From CAYVIB01 sp964451365 (GTDB lineage Bacteria > Pseudomonadota > Gammaproteobacteria > Pseudomonadales > Cellvibrionaceae), in the NCBI GenBank assembly GCA_964451365.1, contig CAYVIB010000044.1:1-31512 (forward strand): a stretch of DNA of 31,512 nucleotides, written 5' to 3'. A program made the position numbers and the translations under genes. The notes beneath the pieces were generated by a model that was given only the letters and a program-made list of their open reading frames with translations, did not search any database and was not told where the DNA came from. Within the stretch, counting starts at the first letter, position 1; every line of letters begins with the position of its first letter. Positions 26,331-31,512 of the stretch are shown here, piece after piece.

Positions 26331-27395
26331 GTGCGCCTGATCTGGTTGGATTACCTACGCATTATCGCGGCATTTGCTGTTGTATGCACACACGTTTCCG
26401 CCGCCTACTACAACGCATTTGATGAAATCACCAGGTCCGAGTGGTGGTTTGCGAATTTTATCAATGCATCGTCCCGATTTGCGGTTCCCATCTTCGTGAT
26501 GATCAGTGGGTGTTTATTGCTGGGAAGAAGCTACAGTACCGGCGAGTTTTATCGAAAACGATTTATCAGAATCGGCCCGCCTCTTGTATTCTGGTCAATA
26601 TTCTTTGCCGTGCTTAATTACCAGTTATTTGGTTCGCCAGGATTTATACCAATAAGCCCTGGACAGGAGGGCGGATGGGTGCATGGGGTCCTGGAAATGT
26701 CCGCACTTTTCCTGGTGAACGGATACACTGCTCCGCACTTGTGGTATCTGTCTATGCTGGTTTGTCTTTTATTGTTTGTTCCCTTTATAAATAAATTTAC
26801 TCTTGGCGAGAAGCCGGGACTGAATGATTTCGTCGCCCTTGCCAGCCTCGGCGCTTTGTTCACCGGTCTAAAACTTCTTGCAAACGCAGTGCAATTTTTG
26901 GGTGGTCCCGCGATAAGCTGGTTTACTGTTTTCCCGTGGTACCTTTTTTATCTGATCCTGGGTTTTCTGATTTACCAGTATCACAACCGGTTAAACATCA
27001 GCATAGGAATTATAGCGGGTGTAGCTGGCTGTGCGCTCGCTGCCGGCATGGTGGCGAATTTTGTGGTTATTACGCAAAAAGGTTTTTTCATCGACTGGCT
27101 CTTTTTTGCCAACGAGGGCGTGCTTACCTTCGTAATAGGGCTATCGCTGTTTTATATTTTTGCCAGGCTGGCGGACAAACTCCCTGCAAATCGATTGGTT
27201 TTTGCCTTATCGGAAGCGAGCTTTGGCATATACCTGGTGCATCCGGTATTTATCGGTCTGCTTCAGAGATATATCCCCAATCACCTGGCCAATACCTGGC
27301 TATATCTACCGCTGATCATTTTACTTACCTTTAGCCTGTCTTTTATAACGATTACCGCCATGCGTAAAAGTGGCTGGTTGAGAAAAGTTTGCTAG
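26331..27395 (+). CDS. Acyltransferase-3 membrane protein, paralogue of 18997-20061
   Basis: A 354-residue protein collinear with the acyltransferase at 18997-20061. Shared blocks include RLIWLDYLR, AAFAVVCTHVS, SRFAVPIF, MISGCLLLGR, LWYLSML, LLLFVPFINKF and LSEASFGIYLVHPVFI; by eye over half the residues are identical. His21 is conserved. The start is GTG at 26331 with AGAGG five bases upstream; the paralogue also uses a non-ATG start. It likely O-acylates a carbohydrate at the membrane, perhaps one attached by the glycosyltransferase encoded just upstream. It ends 105 bp before the dif site. Confidence 0.88.
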   Translation: MRLIWLDYLRIIAAFAVVCTHVSAAYYNAFDEITRSEWWFANFINASSRFAVPIFVMISGCLLLGRSYSTGEFYRKRFIRIGPPLVFWSIFFAVLNYQLFGSPGFIPISPGQEGGWVHGVLEMSALFLVNGYTAPHLWYLSMLVCLLLFVPFINKFTLGEKPGLNDFVALASLGALFTGLKLLANAVQFLGGPAISWFTVFPWYLFYLILGFLIYQYHNRLNISIGIIAGVAGCALAAGMVANFVVITQKGFFIDWLFFANEGVLTFVIGLSLFYIFARLADKLPANRLVFALSEASFGIYLVHPVFIGLLQRYIPNHLANTWLYLPLIILLTFSLSFITITAMRKSGWLRKVC

Positions 27396-27500
27396 GCCGG
27401 TCGATAACCTGCCTTGAACCCATCCCAGGAAGCTCTACGCACAACATTCCTGTTGCCAAAAGGTTTCTGGGTTATAGGCTATTTAATTATATGATATCCA

Positions 27501-27528
27501 ATTTAACATAATATATATTATGCGCAGT
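27501..27528 (+). other. dif: Chromosomal dif site (XerCD target), left junction of the integrated element
   Basis: The XerD arm is ATTTAACATAA, the 6-bp centre TATATA and the XerC arm TTATGCGCAGT. In reverse complement this is almost the E. coli dif site (GGTGCGCATAA, TGTATA, TTATGTTAAAT): the XerD arm is identical and the XerC arm matches at the inner nine or so positions. It marks the replication terminus. Sequence to its right belongs to the phage-like element. Confidence 0.92.
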
Positions 27529-27571
27529 TAAATATATGCCCGAGGCTCAGTCCTGAGCCACTATGGCAATG
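27517..27571. repeat. 55-bp direct repeat, copy 1
   Basis: Identical to 31458-31512, 3,941 bp away. It begins at the last base of the dif centre, covers the XerC arm and continues into the first bases of the element, including the hairpin GGCTCAG/CTGAGCC. Confidence 0.97.
27544..27559 (-). terminator. Hairpin after the last minus-strand gene of the element
   Basis: GGCTCAG and CTGAGCC form a perfect 7-bp stem with a 2-base loop (or 6 bp with 4), directly after the stop codon of the 27561-27815 gene. There is no T-run, so the terminator role is tentative. Confidence 0.45.
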
Positions 27572-27815
27572 GTTGACTGCCCAACAAAGTATCATCATCA
27601 ACGAAGGATTCGATGAATTCCTGGACCTGCATTAACTGAAGATTACCCTGGAATGATAAGGATGTTCTCTGGCAACGTCTGCACACAATCAAATAAAGCG
27701 CCTCGAGACCTTCAATTTCCGGAATATCCTTAACTTGGCAAATATTCTTTTCTTTGAAACGACAAAAGTTACACCGAATAAACTTAGGAACACCTTGCTT
27801 TGATAATCTGGTCAT
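27561..27815 (-). CDS. Small protein with paired cysteines, possible zinc ribbon, unknown function
   Basis: An 84-residue protein with CNFC and CRRC pairs about 32 residues apart plus a single Cys between them, which suggests a zinc-ribbon-like site. The rest is hydrophilic, with an acidic C-terminus (ESFVDDDTLLG). I do not recognise a family. The start at 27815 overlaps the previous stop (TAATG) and has GGAAG five bases upstream; an ATG at 27827 is in frame. By position, last in the early strand of an RS1-like element, it could be a regulator such as an antirepressor. No sequence evidence supports that. Confidence 0.65.
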   Translation of the reverse strand: MTRLSKQGVPKFIRCNFCRFKEKNICQVKDIPEIEGLEALYLIVCRRCQRTSLSFQGNLQLMQVQEFIESFVDDDTLLGSQPLP

Positions 27816-28132
27816 TAGCTCTTCCAAAATGGTTTAGGTTCATGGTCCGGATGGAATAAGCCTTCGCCGTCGAACTCATACATAAGCCACATCATATCCA
27901 GCCGGCAACGAGCGATTTCATAAAGCTTCTCATTGAAAAAAAAGTAAAGTTCATCCCAATGCCGGTCATGAAACTTGCCAATATGATCCTTTTGAAGATC
28001 CCGCCAATAACGCATGAACTCCTGAATCACATAGTGCATATACACACTCGAGCAATCACTAAAATGCCGCCTGGCTAAAACGTTAATATCATCCAGACGA
28101 TAAAGATACGGCCTCAAAACAGCAGTAACCAT
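27815..28132 (-). CDS. Phage-element protein of unknown function, 105 aa
   Basis: A 105-residue protein rich in aromatic and charged residues (for example YVIQEFMRYWRDL and HWDELYFFFNEKLYEIARCRLD), predicted mainly helical, without a signal peptide or membrane segment. I do not recognise it. Its start lies one base after the previous stop (TGACATG), the same junction type as between the replication and ssDNA-binding genes, and its stop overlaps the next start. The three genes 28316-27561 thus form a coupled set. A coat protein is unlikely because no hydrophobic helix is present. Confidence 0.7.
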   Translation of the reverse strand: MVTAVLRPYLYRLDDINVLARRHFSDCSSVYMHYVIQEFMRYWRDLQKDHIGKFHDRHWDELYFFFNEKLYEIARCRLDMMWLMYEFDGEGLFHPDHEPKPFWKS

Positions 28133-28133
28133 G

Positions 28134-28316
28134 TCAATCTTTAGAAATAAAAGTCATTAATTTAAGCAAAAATTCATCAGCATCTTTAGCCAGTCTTTGC
28201 GCATAAGGTGCGCCACGATCCTCGTCACAAAGCAAATTCGCAAGGTCGGTAATACCATTTTTTAAGCTAATGTACTCATCATAAAACTGCATTTCAGCTT
28301 CAGTAGGTTCTGTCAT
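28134..28316 (-). CDS. Small acidic phage-element protein of unknown function, 60 aa
   Basis: A 60-residue acidic, helix-prone protein (MTEPTEAEMQFYDEYISLK...). AAGGA lies eight bases upstream of the ATG at 28316. It is the first gene after the hairpin terminator at 28341-28376. No family is recognised. Lack of a hydrophobic segment argues against it being the pVIII-type major coat protein. Confidence 0.65.
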   Translation of the reverse strand: MTEPTEAEMQFYDEYISLKNGITDLANLLCDEDRGAPYAQRLAKDADEFLLKLMTFISKD

Positions 28317-28340
28317 ATCGATGATCCTTAATCAAAACAC

Positions 28341-28376
28341 AAAAACTGGCTGCCCCTGCGGGTCAGTCAGTTTTTT
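28341..28376 (-). terminator. Intrinsic terminator after the ssDNA-binding gene
   Basis: AAAACTG (28342-28348 region) pairs with CAGTTTT (28368-28374 region), extended inward by CTG/CAG across a G-T wobble and by C/G pairs. On the minus strand the stem is followed by a T-run. It would separate the replication genes from the three unknown genes, like the central terminator of filamentous phages. Confidence 0.65.
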
Positions 28377-28656
28377 ATTTGGTTAACGGTAAACCACTGC
28401 CAACAGCGGTGTATTTATAAAACTTATAATCATAGTTCACATACAAAAAAACAGCGATGCAAGCTTGTTTACCAATGAGCTTTTCCCATTCGACATGAGC
28501 GCCCTTCTCACATTGCTTCCTGGTTAAGCTGACCTGATAATTTTGCCGTGCATCGGCTGGCTCAATAACCAACGTTTTTTGACTAACTTGATTGCCAGAC
28601 TTATCTTTATACGAGTCTTCAAGAACCTTTCTGACCTCACCAGTTAAAGTAATCAT
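28375..28656 (-). CDS. ssDNA-binding-type protein (gpV/RstB-like)
   Basis: A 93-residue beta-rich protein (MITLTGEVRKVL...KTLVIEP...YQVSLTRKQ...ACIAVFLYVNYDYKFYKYTAVG). Its size and its place directly behind the replication gene match the single-strand DNA-binding proteins of filamentous phages (gpV; RstB of CTX/RS1). It should coat the single-stranded genome and limit replication-protein translation. The start at 28656 lies one base after the replication stop (TGACATG); a longer frame to 28731 overlaps the replication gene and lacks support. Assignment rests mainly on position, size and composition. Confidence 0.72.
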   Translation of the reverse strand: MITLTGEVRKVLEDSYKDKSGNQVSQKTLVIEPADARQNYQVSLTRKQCEKGAHVEWEKLIGKQACIAVFLYVNYDYKFYKYTAVGSGLPLTK

Positions 28657-28657
28657 G

Positions 28658-29764
28658 TCAGGCCACCTTCTTGAAGTTCCGGACTTTTGGCATACAGTAC
28701 CAGCTTGGCGGCTCCACAGACCGCACCTCAATAAGTGAGTTGGAGCGAACCTGAGGAGGCATTTTACTTACATCATAAGGCAATGATATATCAATGCCGA
28801 TCTGCAACAGCCTCGGACGATGAATGTAATATTGGCGGTTTCTCTCAATAGGCGCACCATGAAGCCACTTGTGGGCTACGGCCTGGGTTGCATTAGCAGC
28901 TTGTCTGCTGTTAACAATCTTCTGATCAAGAAGCTGGTCGGCAATTGTCTCATAATCTAGTTTCATAACTTTTAATCTCATCATTGCATTCTCAATATCA
29001 TTTAAATATTTAACAAAATCGCTTTCTCGCGTTATGCCGTAAAAGCACAGTTTCTTTCTGCGCAAAAATTTAGCTTTAAAAGAATGCTCTTCCCGTAAAA
29101 GTCCAACATCGTTACACCAATCTATTAATCGCTGATAGTAAACCACCTCCTCTTCTGTTGAATGCTTAAGTCGCTTGGACTTGTGTTTAATTAAGTCAAA
29201 TGACTTCTGGTAAACTTTTTTATACTGAAGTGTTGAGCCTTTATACCAATCCACAGTAGCCCCATTGGCATATAAATAAGGTTCCTTGCCCTTCCCTATT
29301 GCCTGACTTGCCAAGCCGCGAAGAAATGTAAACTCTCGACCAGAACCCACCGAAAAGTTACGAGTGAAATCAATGTGATCGATCATGGCTCCATCACTAA
29401 TCAACTGAGATTTAGTTCCATCCTCACTTTGCCGATAATCAAACTTGGTGACAGCTGTGAAAACAGGCAAGCCATGCTCCCTAAGAATTTGGTTATACAC
29501 GGCCATGCAATCTGAAATAGATGTAAAGCCAAAAAGATTATCAGCTCTATGCCAGCGACTTGGATTACCCTGGACCGATACCCTATTGCCATTACACCGG
29601 ACAAAGAGTGTTGATGAATATGACCCCTCCAACTGCTTAGACTTCGGTGCTTCACTGACGGGCTGCCCTGTCTGCAGATCAACACGAAGCACCATCTCTG
29701 AGCCAACCAAAGGCAACTGCTCGCGATGTTCCTGATGGACATTAAGCTTGTCGATAAACCACAT
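28658..29764 (-). CDS. Filamentous-phage replication initiator (gpII/gpX, RstA-like)
   Basis: A 368-residue protein of the phage/plasmid replication protein II/X family. The N-terminus (MWFIDKLNVHQEH) and the segments SVQGNPSRWHRADNLFGF, TKFDYRQ and HIDFTRNFSVGS are typical of the CRI-type half, and the C-terminal half carries the X-type region. The enzyme nicks the plus-strand origin to start rolling-circle replication of the single-stranded genome. It is divergent from the XRE repressor, as rstA is from rstR in CTX/RS1, and overlaps no other gene except by the one-base junction with the ssDNA-binding gene. Its 5' region lies next to an operator-like intergenic stretch. Confidence 0.88.
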   Translation of the reverse strand: MWFIDKLNVHQEHREQLPLVGSEMVLRVDLQTGQPVSEAPKSKQLEGSYSSTLFVRCNGNRVSVQGNPSRWHRADNLFGFTSISDCMAVYNQILREHGLPVFTAVTKFDYRQSEDGTKSQLISDGAMIDHIDFTRNFSVGSGREFTFLRGLASQAIGKGKEPYLYANGATVDWYKGSTLQYKKVYQKSFDLIKHKSKRLKHSTEEEVVYYQRLIDWCNDVGLLREEHSFKAKFLRRKKLCFYGITRESDFVKYLNDIENAMMRLKVMKLDYETIADQLLDQKIVNSRQAANATQAVAHKWLHGAPIERNRQYYIHRPRLLQIGIDISLPYDVSKMPPQVRSNSLIEVRSVEPPSWYCMPKVRNFKKVA

Positions 29765-29792
29765 AAAGGCTGATCATTTTTTGTTCAAATAG

Positions 29793-29835
29793 TGCGGATG
29801 TCCGCAGTAAGTTCGGGTGTAACAGGAACCCGAAC
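29793..29835. promoter_or_regulatory. Operator-like inverted repeats between replication and repressor genes
   Basis: TGCGGA-tg-TCCGCA (29793-29806) is a near-continuous palindrome, and GTTCGGGT (29811-29818) with ACCCGAAC (29828-29835) is a perfect 8-bp inverted repeat. Both lie upstream of the replication gene, next to a minus-strand TTGACA at 29848-29843. They are likely binding sites for the XRE repressor that switch off the replication promoter. Confidence 0.6.
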
Positions 29836-29869
29836 TAAACCCTGTCAATATCCCTACAGAACCAGTTTT

Positions 29870-29875
29870 TATAAT
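29870..29875 (+). promoter_or_regulatory. -10 box of the repressor promoter (candidate)
   Basis: A perfect TATAAT lies 50 bp upstream of the repressor start. No good -35 hexamer is found at 16-18 bp, so expression may be weak or need activation. Confidence 0.4.
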
Positions 29876-29925
29876 CCTGTAAGATCAGTTCCTACCTATG
29901 GTGAAAATATAAGGGGTTATGATTG

Positions 29926-30369
29926 ATGCTGCAAGGTGAATATGAGGGCTCAAATGTGGCTTTAGGGGATAATATTAAGCGTCTAAGAAGGGATAAGCAG
30001 TGGACGCAAGGCGAATTGGCTGAAAAATCCGGCGTTAAAGTTGGTCATATATCCAAGCTGGAACGAAATGAATCAGACCCAAAGCTTGAAACAATTTATA
30101 AATTAATCAATGCGTTAGGATGCAGCCCAAATGCATTATTAAGCGACATTAGTAAAACTTCACTGGATGGAAGGCTAGAAATAGTGCTGGAACGAGTACA
30201 AGGACTCCCAGAAAAAGAAAAAGAGCACATACTCGATGTAATAGACAAATATTGCATCGCTGTCGGTCTGCAAGGCCTAATGGAAAACTCTCAAAACGGA
30301 GGGTTTTTAAGCCTGGGGTTAAGTACAAACACCGGAAGAACGGAAGAAATGAGCACGCAAGGCAAGTAA
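29926..30369 (+). CDS. XRE-family repressor of the phage element (RstR-like role)
   Basis: A 147-residue protein with a helix-turn-helix of the Cro/C1 type at about residues 12-66 (LGDNIKRLRRDKQWTQGELAEKSGVKVGHISKLERNESDPKLETIYKL, given here by its ends LGDNIK and TIYKL). A helical C-terminal part with EKEKEHILDVIDKYC probably dimerises. AAGGGG lies nine bases upstream of the ATG at 29926. It is divergent from the replication gene, so it should repress that gene and maintain the integrated state, giving immunity to related phages. Confidence 0.87.
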   Translation: MLQGEYEGSNVALGDNIKRLRRDKQWTQGELAEKSGVKVGHISKLERNESDPKLETIYKLINALGCSPNALLSDISKTSLDGRLEIVLERVQGLPEKEKEHILDVIDKYCIAVGLQGLMENSQNGGFLSLGLSTNTGRTEEMSTQGK

Positions 30370-30468
30370 CCATCTTCAAGACACTGTTTTTTTATACAGA
30401 AAAGCTGGTATTATATACAGCGTCCTGCCGCAATTACGTGGAAGGATATCATGTACTGGAGATCAGCC

Positions 30469-30705
30469 ATGAGTAGCGGATATTACTGCATCAATCAAAA
30501 CTCCCAACCAACAAGCGGTGATTACGAAGTCCATAGAACATCACCAGATGCTTGTGGGCACCTTCCAAGAGAAGAAAATCGGATTGCCTTAGGCTATCAC
30601 GAAAATTGCCGTAGCGCGGTAGCAGAAGCTAAACGCCGCTTCCCAAGTGAAGCCAGTTCGATCAACGGTTGCTACTACTGCTCTAACCCCTGCCATACAA
30701 GCTAA
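30469..30705 (+). CDS. Small conserved-type hypothetical protein with CYYCSNPCHTS ending
   Basis: A 78-residue protein from the ATG at 30469 (GGAG eight bases upstream); an ATG at 30451 with GAAGGA is equally possible and gives 84 residues. It contains EVHRTSP, LGYHENCRSAVAEAKRRFP and ends INGCYYCSNPCHTS, with five cysteines that could bind metal. I recall similar short proteins of unknown function in proteobacterial genomes. It lies between the repressor and the origin-like region. Confidence 0.7.
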   Translation: MSSGYYCINQNSQPTSGDYEVHRTSPDACGHLPREENRIALGYHENCRSAVAEAKRRFPSEASSINGCYYCSNPCHTS

Positions 30706-30735
30706 AAGGACAATTAACTCCCAAAAATGGGAGAA

Positions 30736-30906
30736 AAGTGCAGTATCACTAGACACTGCACTTGCCCGACTGCTCCCCACGGCCCTTCGGGCTCGCTTAC
30801 CAGGGGCTCCGCCCCTGACCCCGCTGGGTTGTCCTCCGGATCAGGTAACGTGTCTGCTGTTCGCCAGGCAGTATACCCAGGTGCTCAGCCTATCAACCCA
30901 CGTTAC
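30736..30906. other. Hairpin cluster, candidate single-strand origin or packaging signal
   Basis: Perfect inverted repeats are packed here: AAGTGCAGT/ACTGCACTT (30736-30763), CAGGGGC/GCCCCTG with a 3-base loop (30801-30817) and GTAACGTG/CACGTTAC enclosing 46 bases (30845-30906). The stretch is GC-rich, has no credible gene and sits in the intergenic region of the element. Such folded regions hold the replication origins and packaging signal in filamentous phages. Which strand origin it is cannot be read directly. Confidence 0.6.
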
Positions 30907-31055
30907 ACACTCAAGACCAAGGTAATCTAAAACTAATAACACCGAAAATGCTCCCAGGAAGCCCCTAGTACATCAATGTGTAACTCTTCGGGGTTGACAG
31001 GCCTCCGCGCCTGGGTTCGGCAAAAGTGGCAAACAACAGCCACTCAGGAGGCAAC

Positions 31056-31259
31056 ATGAGCGAAGCGTACAGAATTGAAATATCGGGCGACCTGATAAAA
31101 GCAATCCGCCAGGAAATCAAGCAAAAGAAAAATTGGGAAGAAGCCAGAACGGCCGGGAAAAGCTGGAATGAGAGAGGTGAACAGTTGGAAGGAATCAAAG
31201 AGCTTAGAGCAAACATCGGCTACGAGGTATGCCGAATTATAGAAGAATGCCCCTTCTAG
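31056..31259 (+). CDS. Small phage-element protein of unknown function, 67 aa
   Basis: A 67-residue charged helical protein (MSEAYRIEISGDLIKAIRQEIKQKKNWEEAR...), preceded by a near-perfect AGGAGG five bases upstream of the ATG. That makes this start convincing over the GTG at 31026. No family is recognised. The stop codon lies inside a terminator-like hairpin. The frame from 31026 would add ten residues without a ribosome binding site. Confidence 0.72.
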   Translation: MSEAYRIEISGDLIKAIRQEIKQKKNWEEARTAGKSWNERGEQLEGIKELRANIGYEVCRIIEECPF

Positions 31260-31269
31260 GAGGGGCTTT
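31249..31269 (+). terminator. Terminator-like hairpin at the stop of the 67-aa gene
   Basis: GCCCCT (31249-31254) and AGGGGC (31261-31266) form a perfect stem with a 6-base loop, followed by TTT. The stop codon of the gene is in the loop. Confidence 0.5.
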
Positions 31270-31304
31270 GCCTGCCGCCCTGGAAGCCCTAAAACGAACT
31301 GAGA

Positions 31305-31469
31305 GCCTTGACACCCTTACCGGGATGTCAAGGCCGCATAATATGCATTATGGATAAATCGGGACCGGATAAAGGGGATTATCATCCAGCCCCGATCAAG
31401 CTCCGACCAGGCAATACAAATAGACTATTGCCTGGTCTGCGTTACCATAATGCGCAAATTATGCGCAGT
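31305..31469. other. attP: CTX-type folded attP: two inverted dif-like sites with internal hairpins
   Basis: A first dif-like site (31331-31358: XerC-like arm, centre TATGCA, XerD-like arm TTATGGATAAA) and a second in opposite orientation (31440-31469: XerD-like arm CGTTACCATAA, an 8-bp centre, XerC arm TTATGCGCAGT) are 81 bases apart. The two are largely complementary. Between them, a perfect 12-bp stem (31405-31416 with 31426-31437) closes a 9-base loop, and a 9-bp stem (31305-31313 with 31326-31334) overlaps the first site. This is the layout of the CTXphi attP, where the single-stranded genome folds to make a XerCD target. Confidence 0.75.
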
Positions 31470-31512
31470 TAAATATATGCCCGAGGCTCAGTCCTGAGCC
31501 ACTATGGCAATG
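31458..31512. repeat. 55-bp direct repeat, copy 2 (window end)
   Basis: Identical to 27517-27571. It begins at the Xer crossover of the right-hand site and runs to the last base of the window, so the element sequence starts again here. The window ends before it can be seen how far the second copy continues. Confidence 0.95.

Larger units (their letters stand above)
27517..31457. mobile_element. Filamentous-phage satellite-like element integrated at dif (3,941-bp unit)
   Basis: The unit runs from the Xer crossover in dif to the next Xer-type site. It carries a gpII/RstA-type replication gene, an ssDNA-binding-type gene, a divergent XRE repressor, hairpins resembling a single-strand origin, and an inverted pair of dif-like sites near its right end. 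This is the layout of CTXphi/RS1-type phages. Genes for the major coat, pIII, pVI and Zot/pI are not seen, so it should depend on a helper phage or be a remnant. The small unknown genes 27561-28316 occupy the place where structural genes would be. Confidence 0.82.

Noticed and set aside
27420..27475. CAGGAA/TTCCTG inverted repeat after the second acyltransferase as a terminator
   Set aside because: The stem is only about 6 bp with a long loop, and no T-run follows.
30647..30925. Plus-strand frame across the hairpin cluster (92 residues), and another at 30727-30930
   Set aside because: They read through perfect inverted repeats with biased composition and no ribosome binding site; the region fits an origin better.
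30994..30999. TTGACA upstream of the 67-aa gene as a promoter
   Set aside because: No -10 hexamer is found at 16-18 bp spacing.

Overview
The window looks like a chromosome segment from a Gram-negative gammaproteobacterium, possibly of the Cellvibrio/Teredinibacter type. The basis is GC near 50%, a near-consensus XerCD dif site at 27501-27528, a LacI/GPH-symporter/GH1 sugar locus, and a PvdE/SyrD-type peptide exporter. The genus is inferred and was not tested. No rRNA, tRNA or CRISPR array was seen.

Region 1 (about 1009-20061) is a tightly packed same-strand operon of eleven genes with many ATGA-type overlaps, closed by a hairpin terminator at 20066-20094. It encodes a small VOC/HPPD-like protein, three NRPS proteins (A-T; docking-C-A-T; docking-C-A-T-E), a cyclic-peptide-type ABC exporter, a chitin synthase with fungal-type motifs, a YdjC/ChbG carbohydrate deacetylase, an FAD/NAD(P) oxidoreductase, an FkbM methyltransferase, a GNAT protein and an acyltransferase-3 membrane protein. 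The second half has the enzyme logic of Nod-factor assembly: GlcNAc polymerisation, N-deacetylation, acyl transfer to the freed amine, O-methylation and O-acylation. Here it is fused to a three-module NRPS. My main hypothesis is a peptidyl-(chito)oligosaccharide natural product. The NRPS has no thioesterase, and its terminal E/C-like domain follows a module with a glycine-type code. That domain could therefore be the release step that loads the peptide onto an amino sugar.

Region 2 (about 20114-27395) begins with a minus-strand sugar-utilisation unit (GH1 beta-glucosidase, GPH symporter, LacI regulator, and a VanZ-like protein). Two LacI-type operators flank its predicted promoter. A plus-strand pair follows: a GT1-like glycosyltransferase and a second acyltransferase-3 protein, which is a clear paralogue of the one closing the NRPS operon.

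Region 3 (27501 to the end) is a filamentous-phage satellite-like element of 3,941 bp inserted at dif. It carries a gpII/RstA-type replication protein, a small ssDNA-binding-type protein, a divergent XRE repressor, a hairpin-rich origin-like region, an inverted pair of dif-like sites (a CTX-type folded attP) and several unknown small genes. It has no coat, pIII, pVI or Zot/pI genes. The last 55 bases of the window repeat exactly the sequence that follows the left dif junction. This indicates a tandem second copy or a circular replicative form.
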